Shown here: positions 29,725 to 37,828 of the stretch, in pieces
How the letters are laid out: each line of letters starts with the position of its first letter
How positions within the stretch are numbered: the first letter of the stretch is position 1
NCBI RefSeq assembly: GCF_002807035.1
Contig: NZ_NIUC01000002.1
Coordinates: 1,889,267 to 1,953,266 of the forward strand
Reading direction: 5' to 3'
DNA length: 64,000 bases
From: Algoriphagus formosus
Lineage (GTDB): Bacteria; Bacteroidota; Bacteroidia; Cytophagales; Cyclobacteriaceae
Translations under genes and position numbers: made by a program
The notes under the pieces: model-generated
Database searches by the model: none
Told to the model about the DNA's origin: nothing
Seen by the model: only the letters and a program-made list of their open reading frames with translations

Positions 29725-30360
29725 ATGACACTTCAAGAGGTCAAAAGACTTGCTGCTCAGGGCGAGGGGCTTCGACTGGAATTTAAAAAGAAGGTCGCTT
29801 TTCCGGAAAAAATTGTCCGGGAGCTTATTGCCCTTGCCAATACCGAAGGCGGTAAATTGCTTTTGGGTGTCGATGATGATGGGACAGTAAGTGGACAGCG
29901 TTTTATCGAAGAGGAAGTGTTTGTGTTAAAGCGGGCTATTCAAGATTATATTCTCCCCAGCATTGATTATGAAGTGGATATGATCAAAATCAACGAAAAG
30001 AAGGGGGTGGCTATTTTTGATATACCAAAAAGTAATGGTACTGCTCACTACTTAATGGATGGAAACCGGAAGAAAGCCTACATCCGGGTGGAAGATAGAA
30101 GCGTGCAGGCTAGTCGGGAAGTCTGGGAAATCCTCAAACGTCGACATCATCAGCGAGATATCATTTTTACTTACGGCCCAAAGGAAGAAAAGCTGATGCG
30201 AATTTTGGGAGAAAATGGAAAAGTAACCCTTCGCGAGTACATCAGAGAGGCGAAGCTTCCTAAATTTCTAGCCAGTAAAACCTTGGTGAGATTGGTTTTG
30301 GCAAATGTCTTGGAAATCCACCCGGAAGAGTCTGAGGACTATTTTACTTTGAAAGAGTAG
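29725..30360 (+). CDS. AlbA_2 (Schlafen-type putative DNA-binding) domain protein
   Basis: This 211-aa protein has an N-terminal AlbA_2 domain at about 5-125: GEGLRLEFKKKV, LIALANTEGGKLLLGVDDDGTVSG and the later KKAYIRVEDRSVQAS. The C-terminal 80 residues look like a winged-helix segment (EEKLMRILGENGKVTLREYI). The family is linked to ATP or nucleic-acid binding and to transcription control; no specific function is known for this member. It sits 9 bp after uvrB, so a role linked to DNA damage is possible but unproven. Its last 17 bp overlap the end of the convergent PLP-enzyme gene. Confidence 0.85.
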   Translation: MTLQEVKRLAAQGEGLRLEFKKKVAFPEKIVRELIALANTEGGKLLLGVDDDGTVSGQRFIEEEVFVLKRAIQDYILPSIDYEVDMIKINEKKGVAIFDIPKSNGTAHYLMDGNRKKAYIRVEDRSVQASREVWEILKRRHHQRDIIFTYGPKEEKLMRILGENGKVTLREYIREAKLPKFLASKTLVRLVLANVLEIHPEESEDYFTLKE

Positions 30361-31267
30361 GGAGCTTGATTCCTGTCTGAAAAGTAAAACCTTCATTTCC
30401 CTGCAAGCCACCCGAGTGGATGGCTAAAATTTTTGATCCTCTCGGGAAATAATCCTTTTCAATTAAGTCCCAAATACCTGAAAGCATCTTTCCGGTGTAA
30501 ATTGGATCAAGGATAATCCCGAATGTCTCGTAAAACCACCAAATAAAATCGATTAGGGATTGTCTGTATTTGGCATAGCCGCCAAAATGGTAGTCCGTGA
30601 ATATTTGATTTTGATTGCTAAGGTCAACATCAAACATCTTACTCAAATCAGCCACTTCTTTGTGAATGAATTCGCCCTTCAAAGCGGAAAAACCCAAAAT
30701 GGTTTGTTCAAGGCTAGCTGATTGAATCAAACCCAAGAATGTGCCTGCAGTACCAATAGAAGTACCGATATGAGTAAAGCTTTCATCCTCTGCCGAAAGT
30801 ATCTCACGGGTGCCTCGTATAGCTTCTGCATTGGTTCCACCTTCTGGAATTAGATAGAATTCCCCAAATTTTTCCTTCAGTTGCTGGATGAAATCTGCAT
30901 CCTTTTTTTTACGAAAATCTTCTCGGTTCACGTAGTGAAGCTGCATCCCTTTTTCTGTAGCGGCTTTCAGGGTAGGGTTTAGCGGCAAAGTTTCTTCACC
31001 TCGAATGATACCAATAGATTTCATGCCTAAAGCAAATGCCGCTTGGGATACTGCATGAATATGATTGGAATAAGCACCGCCAAAGGTCAAGAGTGTATGA
31101 TGGTCTTCGGCTTGAGCTTTTAATAGGTTGTATTTTAACTTGAAAAATTTATTTCCCGGTACCAATTCATGGATCAAGTCCAAGCGTTTAATGGATAATT
31201 CGAGCCCTTTTTCTTCCAAAAGAGGATGGTCTAGAGGCTGATTAACAATGGGGTTGGGGCTAAGCAT
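30344..31267 (-). CDS. 1-aminocyclopropane-1-carboxylate deaminase/D-cysteine desulfhydrase family protein
   Basis: This is a 307-aa fold-type II PLP enzyme. The PLP-lysine region GNKFFKLKYN (39-48), the SNHIH motif after TFGGAYS (about 83-88), the Gly-rich phosphate loop SIGTAGTF (about 170) and PEGGTNAEAIRG are all visible. The family includes ACC deaminases and D-cysteine desulfhydrases, which break carbon-nitrogen or carbon-sulfur bonds of amino acids. Which activity applies cannot be told from the sequence. It is convergent and overlapping with the AlbA_2 gene (17 bp) and divergent from the RluA gene (46 bp). Confidence 0.9.
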   Translation of the reverse strand: MLSPNPIVNQPLDHPLLEEKGLELSIKRLDLIHELVPGNKFFKLKYNLLKAQAEDHHTLLTFGGAYSNHIHAVSQAAFALGMKSIGIIRGEETLPLNPTLKAATEKGMQLHYVNREDFRKKKDADFIQQLKEKFGEFYLIPEGGTNAEAIRGTREILSAEDESFTHIGTSIGTAGTFLGLIQSASLEQTILGFSALKGEFIHKEVADLSKMFDVDLSNQNQIFTDYHFGGYAKYRQSLIDFIWWFYETFGIILDPIYTGKMLSGIWDLIEKDYFPRGSKILAIHSGGLQGNEGFTFQTGIKLPTLSK

Positions 31268-31313
31268 GCTTGAATTTTGGGAAAGTTAAGGGAGTTCCGT
31301 GTATTTTTACAGG

Positions 31314-32351
31314 ATGAATCAGCAACCCGAAGAGGAATTTGAGGACGAGGAAGTAGCAGCCCTTTACGAACATTACCATATCAAGGTAGACAAAGGACAG
31401 TCTCCGATCCGTATTGACAAATTCCTCACCGAGAAAGTGGCTTTTGCAACGCGTAATAAAGTGCAGCAGGCCATAGACAATAGCTTCGTGCTTGTCAATG
31501 GCCAATCTACCAAAGCAAATTACAAGATTAAGCCACTTGATGAGATCCGAGTCATGTTTCCACAAGAACCACGGGATACCGAGGTAATTCCTGAAAACAT
31601 TCCCTTGGATATCGTCTACGAAGATAAGGATTTGCTGGTAGTCAATAAACCTGCCGGAATGGTAGTTCATCCAGCACATGGCAACTGGACGGGTACATTG
31701 GTGAATGGGCTGGTTTATCATTTTCAGCAACTTCCCGAGATGAAGGGGAATGTGGGCCGACCCGGATTGGTACATCGAATCGATAAGGATACCTCTGGCC
31801 TTCTGGTGATCGCCAAGAAAGAAGAGGCGATGACGCATCTTGCGGCGCAGTTTTATCACCATACAATTGAGCGAAAATACATAGCCTTGGTCTGGGGCGA
31901 GATGGAGGAGAAGTCCGGGACCATCACCGGCCATGTAGGGCGAAGTGCCAAAGACCGGAAAATAATGGATGTCTTTCCTGATGGAAGCCAAGGAAAGCAT
32001 GCAGTAACCCATTGGGAAGTGATCAATAATCTACGCTATGTCAGCTTGATTTCCTGTCAGCTAGAGACTGGTAGAACTCACCAAATACGTGCTCATATGA
32101 AATTTCTGGGACACCCCTTATTCAGCGATGCAATGTATGGTGGGGATAAAATCCGGAAAGGGACGCAGTTTTCAAAGTATAAGTCTTTTGTAGAGAATTG
32201 CTTTCAAATCATGCCAAGACAAGCCCTTCATGCCAAGTCCTTAGGCTTCAAGCATCCCCGTACTGGAGAAAACATGTATTTCGAAGCGCCACTTCCGGAA
32301 GATTTTTCGGATGTATTAGCTAAGTGGGAGCATTATGTACAATATGAATAG
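31314..32351 (+). CDS. RluA family pseudouridine synthase
   Basis: This is a 345-aa RNA-modifying enzyme. An S4 RNA-binding domain (about 30-90; IRIDKFLTEKV, VLVNGQSTKANYKIKP) precedes the RluA catalytic domain, with D157 in GLVHRIDKDTSG as the catalytic aspartate and RTHQIRAHMKFLGHP later. RluC/RluD-type members make pseudouridines in 23S rRNA. I chose the ATG at 31314 (MNQQPEEEFE), since a start at 31299 adds only five residues and lies in a poorer context. It is divergent from the PLP enzyme and stands immediately upstream of the protein-free tRNA-like region. Confidence 0.93.
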   Translation: MNQQPEEEFEDEEVAALYEHYHIKVDKGQSPIRIDKFLTEKVAFATRNKVQQAIDNSFVLVNGQSTKANYKIKPLDEIRVMFPQEPRDTEVIPENIPLDIVYEDKDLLVVNKPAGMVVHPAHGNWTGTLVNGLVYHFQQLPEMKGNVGRPGLVHRIDKDTSGLLVIAKKEEAMTHLAAQFYHHTIERKYIALVWGEMEEKSGTITGHVGRSAKDRKIMDVFPDGSQGKHAVTHWEVINNLRYVSLISCQLETGRTHQIRAHMKFLGHPLFSDAMYGGDKIRKGTQFSKYKSFVENCFQIMPRQALHAKSLGFKHPRTGENMYFEAPLPEDFSDVLAKWEHYVQYE

Positions 32352-32602
32352 GCTATTGATTTTTTAAAAATCTGATTTTTCTTAGTAATCCCTCTTATTA
32401 AAACCTCCTGTATCTGGATGATAATTAGGGAGTTGATAATTCAAATTCGGAAGATATGAGCGGATACCCTACTTCCGTAAAAAAATATTCATTGAAAATA
32501 AGTCAAAAATAAGACTGGAATCAGTTTCAATTTTAACGAATCGATATATTTAAAACGATTTCATTAAATAAAATGTAAATTTTTGATAAAATTTTTAGAT
32601 TA

Positions 32603-32635
32603 TTTTCAAAAAAGAATCCTTTTGCTGTATATTTG
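32603..32635 (+). promoter_or_regulatory. Candidate promoter of tRNA-like gene 1
   Basis: The -7 box TATATTTG (32628-32635) matches TAnnTTTG exactly. A near -33 element TTTTC ends 20 bp upstream. The predicted start is about 28 nt before the RNA element at 32671. Confidence 0.55.
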
Positions 32636-32670
32636 AAACAGTCAAACGGCTAAAAGTTCTAGTATCATAC

Positions 32671-32792
32671 TGTAGGATGTTGAAATTGGCAGACAAGCCC
32701 TCCTGTCTCGGGGGTGGAGATGAAAGGATAAAGCATTTATCGAGCTCGTGAATGCCTAACTTCTCCGTGGAGGTTCGAATCCTTCTCCTACA
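32671..32792 (+). tRNA. tRNA-like RNA gene, copy 1 (class II, anticodon GTC, about 50-nt variable region)
   Basis: Bases 1-7 TGTAGGA pair perfectly with TCCTACA at the 3' end (32786-32792). Between them are a leucine-type D arm (TTG, loop AAATTGGCAGA, CAA), an anticodon arm CCCTC / GGGGG with loop CTGTCTC (anticodon GTC, T33 present) and a T arm GGAGG-TTCGAAT-CCTTC. The variable region of about 50 nt has an outer stem GGAGA / TCTCC and an inner stem GCATT / AATGC. The base after the acceptor is G, then CA; the element can also be read with an eighth C-G pair. A C38, G73 and G2:C71 pattern matches known aspartate identity positions. The long arm and hybrid features do not fit any standard tRNA I know, so function in translation is uncertain. 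Confidence 0.6.
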
Positions 32793-32824
32793 GCAGGTTA
32801 TTTTGGGTTTATTGTTAATTGATT

Positions 32825-32859
32825 AAAACCATGAAATTGTTTTTCATGGTTTTTTTTTG
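32825..32859 (+). terminator. Intrinsic terminator after tRNA-like gene 1
   Basis: The stem is AAAACCATGAAA / TTTCATGGTTTT with a short loop and eight or more T, about 30 bp after the RNA element. Confidence 0.85.
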
Positions 32860-33022
32860 CCCCTAGGTTTCAGTTTTCTTAGTTGAATTGAAGATTTGTT
32901 AATGAAGCTTTGATTTTTAGATATTCTATTTTTGAAACAATATCAAAAACAGCTATAAATTAAAAATAATGTAAAAAATTAGAAAATTTTTTGCAAAAAG
33001 GGTAATAAAAGGATCATTTTAT

Positions 33023-33030
33023 TAATTTTG
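33023..33030 (+). promoter_or_regulatory. Candidate -7 box before the hairpin element (TAATTTTG)
   Basis: An exact TAnnTTTG match lies 27 bp before the hairpin at 33057 and about 155 bp before tRNA-like gene 2. No TTG element is seen at the expected spacing. A transcript from here would include both the hairpin and tRNA-like gene 2. Confidence 0.35.
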
Positions 33031-33056
33031 AATCATCAAGAGTTAGAAATTGAAAT

Positions 33057-33150
33057 ATCGCAAAACGATGCGATCTATACTTGAAAAGCGGCGCGTAAGC
33101 AATGGAGACAGACGACTTTTTCGACTGTAAGTTATTCGCCGCTTCTTTTC
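33057..33150 (+). ncRNA. Structured RNA element of unknown function between the two tRNA-like genes
   Basis: Two strong dyads lie here: ATCGCA / TGCGAT (33057-33062 and 33069-33074), and a long stem GAAAAGCGGCG / CGCCGCTTcTTTTC (33083-33093 and 33137-33150). The long stem encloses a smaller hairpin ACAG-A-CGA / TCG-A-CTGT (33108-33128). The GC-rich stem stands out against AT-rich surroundings. It encodes no plausible protein. It could be an RNA processing signal, a regulatory leader for tRNA-like gene 2 or a separate small RNA. I know of no matching family. Confidence 0.45.
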
Positions 33151-33186
33151 TGAATTAAATTACCAAAGGTCACCAAGATATAATCC

Positions 33187-33308
33187 TGTAGGATGTTGAA
33201 ATTGGCAGACAAGCCCTCCTGTCTCGGGGGTGGAGATAAGGGAAAAAGCATGGCTCAAACCGGACTATCGCCTAACTGCTCCGTGGAGGTTCGAATCCTT
33301 CTCCTACA
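33187..33308 (+). tRNA. tRNA-like RNA gene, copy 2 (class II, anticodon GTC, about 50-nt variable region)
   Basis: It has the same length (122 nt) and the same acceptor, D arm, anticodon arm and T arm as the copy at 32671. The first 52 bases, counting the C before the acceptor, are identical, as is the last stretch from CTCCGTGGAGG onward. Only 32 bases in the variable region differ strongly, and these keep equal length, a shared AAGCAT and the flank GCCTAACT. Acceptor TGTAGGA / TCCTACA is perfect, the anticodon loop is CTGTCTC and the following bases are GCA. The 3' end runs straight into an intrinsic terminator. Two copies with a fixed frame and a changed arm argue for selection on the tRNA fold rather than for a decayed pseudogene. 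Confidence 0.6.
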
Positions 33309-33310
33309 GC

Positions 33311-33340
33311 AAAAAGCAGCAAGAAATTGCTGCTTTTTTA
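33311..33340 (+). terminator. Intrinsic terminator after tRNA-like gene 2
   Basis: The stem is AAAAAGCAGCAA / TTGCTGCTTTTT with loop GAAA and a T run. It begins two bases after the acceptor's extra G, so the RNA must be trimmed at its 3' end very close to the hairpin. Confidence 0.9.
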
Positions 33341-33383
33341 TTTTTTAGAGCGGATTTAGTTATTTTTCACAAAATACCTCAGC

Positions 33384-36300
33384 ATGATCAAAGGAATACG
33401 AGACAAACTCAGCCATCATCCTCGGCGTAAGCGGGTTTTGCGGTTTTTGATCTATTTGCTGCTCAGTCTTCTCTTTTTGGAGTTCTTTTTTTATTTCGGT
33501 TCCAATCTACTTTTTCTTAATTGGGCGCGGACAAAAGTTAATGAAGCAACAGGGGGAGTCTATCAGGTAGAGTTTAATCGTTTGAATTTTTCACTGTTTC
33601 GACGTGGAGTATTCCTAAATGGGATCGTCCTTCGTCCAGATCCAAACGCAGCTGCCAATGAAAATCAGGTTTTGTTTGATTTTCAATTGGATGAATTGGG
33701 AATTCGTAATCTCTGGTTTGATTGGGATGAAAAAATCCTGGAAGTAGGAAATATCCGTCTTGAGAATCCGAATCTTTCACTACAACTTCCTCCTGAGTTG
33801 GAAGAAAGCGATTCTCTGGACCAAGAAGAAGTGTCAGCAGTACGCCGACTTGAAAATGAAATCAAAAAGAGTATCGATAAGTTGATCTTTGGTGGGGTGA
33901 TTATCGATGAAATCTTGATCGCCGATGCAGACTTGTTCTTTTTTAACTTTCTCAGTAAAAAATCCATCAATGCCAAGAATACCAGTCTCCATGTATTTGA
34001 TGTGGATTGGAGCGAATCTGGGGAATGGGTTACCCCGTTCAATGCCAAAGGTTTTGAGTTTGAACTGGAGCAAGTGGAGTTTTCACTGCCGGATAAGGTT
34101 CATACCATTTTTGCCGAAAAAGCCTTTGTTACCTCATTGGATAGCCGTATTTCGGTTGAGGAATTTTCCCTAAAACCTGATAAAACTATAGATGCGCCTG
34201 TCTATTATGAGCTTTTCCTCGATGAATTGCGGATAGGAAATGTGGATTTAAACCGTGCTTTCAGACAATCTGAGCTGGAAATTGATGAGGTTATTTTAAA
34301 TAAGCCCTCCGTCCAAGTGACCCGAAATGAAAACCTTAGAAAAAGTGTCCAAAGGAGTGGCGACCTGAATGAGTTGATCGAAGGATTACTTAAGTCTATT
34401 TATATCAAAGAACTATCTGTTCGCGAGGGTGATTTTTTGACTGGAGGACTTTTGGATAGTCTTCATAATCGGATAGAGGCTGGAAAAGTGGAATTCAAAA
34501 TGATTCAATTCTACTTGGGTGAGGATCAGGATAGAAGACAGAATCAATTTTTTTATGGGAAAGATGCCGCCATGGAGTTGGGGGAATTTGTCCTGTACCT
34601 ATCGGATGATTATCACCTAATTCGAGGCGAAAAAGTAATGGCTAGTTCCTTTTTGGACCGAATCGAGGTGTCAGGATTTGAGCTAGTCGAAAGGCCGGAA
34701 ATAAACCCTGACATAGTTCCCAATCAGCGGTTTGATATCAAGCTTGAGACTGTAGAGATGGAGGCGGCTGAATTGAAAAAGCTCTACAACGAGGGGATAT
34801 TGGATGTAGAGCGAATTGCCTTACAAGCACCTGAAGTGGAAATCACAGATCTGCGAAAGGCTAGCTCAGATGAAGTCAAAAAAGTGAGGAGGAATATCTG
34901 GGAAGGGTATTTATCAGAGGCAAATATTGGGTATTTTGACTTGATTGATGGTCGTGTCCAATTCAAGAATGCAACAGGCTTACGATCGGATGATGTAGCC
35001 TTTGAACGTATCAGTTTGAGCCTTGAGGATGTCAAAGTGTCACTGGATTCTGTGCTTGAAATTCAAGATGCCCTGCTAGCTGAAGAAGTGGTTTTAAGTT
35101 TGGATAAGTATCGACTCAAGCTTCGGGATAATCTTCACGTTTTTGAAGCTGGTGAGGTGCTTATCGATTCAAAGCGCGATTTGATTGAGTTGAGAGATTT
35201 TACTTTAAGACCTGAAAATCCTGAGAATATCTCGGATGTTTTGGATACCTACGGTAAAAGTGTGGCATTGAATTTCAAGGTTCCCAGCTTTCAGGTTAGA
35301 GGAGTCGATATCAGGGCAGCCCTGCTGGAAGAGAGATTGGATATTAGAGAGATTTTTGTCCTTGGCCCCGAGTTTGACTATAGAAAATATCGAAAAACAT
35401 CTGAATCTTCCCGAGGGGACGGACCAAGTTCCGTGGATGATTTTCAGGGACTTCTTTCTTCTTATTTTCGTTCAGTTTCTATTGATTCGGTCCGATTTGA
35501 AGAAGGAAAGCTTGACTTTTTTGATTTCTCTGGAAGAAGGGAAATCAGCTTTGCAGAGGAGGATCTTTCCCTTTATTTAAAGAATTTTTACTTCGAAGAG
35601 GGAATGGTAAACGATACCTCCAAAACCTTCTTTTCGGATGAAATTATTCTTGATTTGGCAGATTATTCTTTCAGTCTAGCCCAAGGTGATTATGATGTGA
35701 CGACTAATCACCTTCAGTTTGATACCAAGAAAAAGCGTCTTTCAATCGATACCCTGACACTCATTCCAGGTGAAAATCTTTCCAGTAAAATCGCCTTGTC
35801 CTTGCAGCTGCCGATGGTGGAGTTGGATGGGGTAGACCTAGAGGATTTTTTATTCAATGATCGACTTGAGCTCAATCGTCTTCGGGTGAATGGAAGCTCG
35901 ATTAATTTGGAGGTTAATCCGGATTATATTCGCAATGCGGGCGAACAGGCAAGAAGAAACCAAGCGAGAAGCGAAAGAAGGGTGCTCAAGGAGGTAAGCA
36001 TTGAGGAGGTAATTGCCACTAATTCTAATTTTAACCTGCTCTATCGCTACGGGCAAAGGGGGGAGCAATCCATCAATACTGATTTTGATCTGTCTATTCA
36101 GGATTTGAATTTAGGTGAAGAGGTGGACCTGAGGCGTGATGCTTCTCAGCTCTTCGGACAGTTGGCCATTTCTCTCAATGAGTTTCAATTCAATCTCCCG
36201 GATAGTATTCATCAACTGGTATTTTCCAATCTTTCTTTTGATAGTGAAAAAGATGAGACTGTTCTTTCTGGTATCACGATAGCTCCGATCGATCGCTTGA

Positions 36301-37727
36301 ATAAAACGCCCTTTTTTCTGGAAGGTAGTATAGCCGAAATTGGGATTTCAAATAATGATTTGAGTCTGATTCAGGAAACCGGTGTATTTGATATTGAAAA
36401 GCTTCGTATCTCTCAACCTAAGCTAAGTGTCATTCGGGACAAAGAGGCTCCAAAGATCAAGAAAGAATCCAGGTCAAATGAAGCTGATTCAGCAGGTTTG
36501 ATTCAGTCCATTCTCCTTCAGTCCATAGAAATACAAGAAGGACAAATAAAAATTGAAGACCTAAACACGGGAGCGATCAATGGACTAGGCTTCAATGAGG
36601 TCAATGCAGAAATCAATGCATTGAATTGGAATCTGACCCAAATGGGGGATGTAAAGATCCTTGAATCACTTTTAGACAGTAAATCTTTTCTTTCATTCGG
36701 GGATTATGAGATTTTCACCAAAGACAGTATGGAGTCTATTCGTGTGGGAAAAGTAGTTTTTGATGGGGAGAATTTTGAAATGGAGGAGGTTCGCTATGCG
36801 CCGACGATGGGGCGCTATGCCTATTTGAGAGAAAAAGGCTTCCAAACGGATGCGGTAGATTTAAATATTGACCGGCTTAGAATAGAAGGGATTGACTATT
36901 CTGCCTACTTTGTGGATGGGCAGATTAAAGCTAGGAAATTCAGAGGTGATGATTTTCGACTGGATATTTTCCGAGATAAGCGTCTCCCATTGCCAGAAAA
37001 TGTCTACAAGCCCATGCCCCAGGTTTTGCTAAGTCAGGCACCTGTCTCGGTTCTTTTGGATACAGTGATTTTGGAGAACGGTCGGATCCGATACCAGGAA
37101 TTTACGGAGGGTTCTCAACTTCCCGGTCAGATAGTCTTTGAAGATGTGGCTGCAGGAATCGCACCGGCAGCAACGAGTACTGAGGAGTCATCATACCCCT
37201 TGAAGGAACTGGATTTGATTGCAACTGCTAAGCTGATGGGGGAGGGGGAAATCAATCTCCAAAGCCGTCTGTTTTTCGAAGATCCCTATCCCATGGATGT
37301 AACGCTGCAGCTTGGGGCTATGCCCTTGGAAAAATTGAATGGGATATTGGCAAAAGCGGCATTTCTAAATACTCGGGAAGATGCCCGGGTGGTGATGGGA
37401 GATTGGAGTTTTCGGCTAGATGATGAGGAAGCTATCGGTAAAATGCGCTTTCATTATGAGGATTTGAAAATTGATTTTCTGGACTCACTGACTTTGGAAA
37501 AAGGAAAAGGCAAGCTGGCCTTAATGAGTTTTCTAGGGAATACCTTGATCAAAAATAACAACCCGCGGAAACTTTTTGGGAATACGGTTCTATCTGATAT
37601 TTACTTCAAAAGAGACACGACAAAGTTTGTGTTCAGCACCTGGTGGAAAGCTACCCTAAGTGGCCTCAAGGGTTCGGTTGGACTAGGACAGCCGGCTATT
37701 CCTATCCGGAAAGAAGAGGAAGAGTAA
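33384..37727 (+). CDS. Large AsmA-like membrane-anchored repeat protein
   Basis: This is a 1447-aa protein with one N-terminal membrane helix (about 20-40, FLIYLLLSLLFLEFFFYFG) and a long periplasmic part. The segment after the helix (ARTKVNEATGGVYQVEFNRL, residues about 51-70) resembles the start of AsmA-type proteins. At least six internal repeats of the pattern 'hydrophobic-x-hydrophobic ... EGxxxF' are visible, for example SIYIKELSVREGDF, ANIGYFDLIDGRVQF, VSIDSVRFEEGKLDFFD, IEIQEGQIKIED and DTVILENGRIRYQEF. The C-terminus has the LKGSVGLG end seen in DUF748-like proteins. AsmA-like and TamB-like proteins form beta-groove bridges for lipid or protein transport across the envelope; the exact role here is inferred. 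The start lies 43 bp after the second tRNA-like gene's terminator. Confidence 0.65.
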   Translation: MIKGIRDKLSHHPRRKRVLRFLIYLLLSLLFLEFFFYFGSNLLFLNWARTKVNEATGGVYQVEFNRLNFSLFRRGVFLNGIVLRPDPNAAANENQVLFDFQLDELGIRNLWFDWDEKILEVGNIRLENPNLSLQLPPELEESDSLDQEEVSAVRRLENEIKKSIDKLIFGGVIIDEILIADADLFFFNFLSKKSINAKNTSLHVFDVDWSESGEWVTPFNAKGFEFELEQVEFSLPDKVHTIFAEKAFVTSLDSRISVEEFSLKPDKTIDAPVYYELFLDELRIGNVDLNRAFRQSELEIDEVILNKPSVQVTRNENLRKSVQRSGDLNELIEGLLKSIYIKELSVREGDFLTGGLLDSLHNRIEAGKVEFKMIQFYLGEDQDRRQNQFFYGKDAAMELGEFVLYLSDDYHLIRGEKVMASSFLDRIEVSGFELVERPEINPDIVPNQRFDIKLETVEMEAAELKKLYNEGILDVERIALQAPEVEITDLRKASSDEVKKVRRNIWEGYLSEANIGYFDLIDGRVQFKNATGLRSDDVAFERISLSLEDVKVSLDSVLEIQDALLAEEVVLSLDKYRLKLRDNLHVFEAGEVLIDSKRDLIELRDFTLRPENPENISDVLDTYGKSVALNFKVPSFQVRGVDIRAALLEERLDIREIFVLGPEFDYRKYRKTSESSRGDGPSSVDDFQGLLSSYFRSVSIDSVRFEEGKLDFFDFSGRREISFAEEDLSLYLKNFYFEEGMVNDTSKTFFSDEIILDLADYSFSLAQGDYDVTTNHLQFDTKKKRLSIDTLTLIPGENLSSKIALSLQLPMVELDGVDLEDFLFNDRLELNRLRVNGSSINLEVNPDYIRNAGEQARRNQARSERRVLKEVSIEEVIATNSNFNLLYRYGQRGEQSINTDFDLSIQDLNLGEEVDLRRDASQLFGQLAISLNEFQFNLPDSIHQLVFSNLSFDSEKDETVLSGITIAPIDRLNKTPFFLEGSIAEIGISNNDLSLIQETGVFDIEKLRISQPKLSVIRDKEAPKIKKESRSNEADSAGLIQSILLQSIEIQEGQIKIEDLNTGAINGLGFNEVNAEINALNWNLTQMGDVKILESLLDSKSFLSFGDYEIFTKDSMESIRVGKVVFDGENFEMEEVRYAPTMGRYAYLREKGFQTDAVDLNIDRLRIEGIDYSAYFVDGQIKARKFRGDDFRLDIFRDKRLPLPENVYKPMPQVLLSQAPVSVLLDTVILENGRIRYQEFTEGSQLPGQIVFEDVAAGIAPAATSTEESSYPLKELDLIATAKLMGEGEINLQSRLFFEDPYPMDVTLQLGAMPLEKLNGILAKAAFLNTREDARVVMGDWSFRLDDEEAIGKMRFHYEDLKIDFLDSLTLEKGKGKLALMSFLGNTLIKNNNPRKLFGNTVLSDIYFKRDTTKFVFSTWWKATLSGLKGSVGLGQPAIPIRKEEEE

Positions 37728-37760
37728 TGTCCTTTTGGAGGATCAAAATTCTTTGATAAA

Positions 37761-37810
37761 AAAAATCCCGTTTTGAACAGAATTGAATTCCTGCCCAAAA
37801 CGGGATTTTG
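37761..37810. terminator. Bidirectional terminator with long perfect stem
   Basis: AAAAATCCCGTTTTG pairs with CAAAACGGGATTTT (15 bp) around a 20-nt loop that itself contains GAATTGAATTC. T and A runs on both sides allow use by both the AsmA-like gene and the convergent lipoprotein gene. Confidence 0.85.
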
Positions 37811-37828
37811 CAGATTAAAAGAAATGCT

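Noticed and set aside
31260..32012. A 250-codon open frame on the minus strand
   Set aside because: It is antisense to the RluA gene and lacks any recognisable motif.
32671..33308. The RNA pair as a CRISPR array or selenocysteine tRNA
   Set aside because: There are only two units without spacers in a repeat pattern, and the anticodon loop is not TCA, so neither fits.
33230..33430. A 66-codon frame overlapping tRNA-like gene 2
   Set aside because: It runs through the RNA element and its terminator and into the next gene. It is produced by chance.
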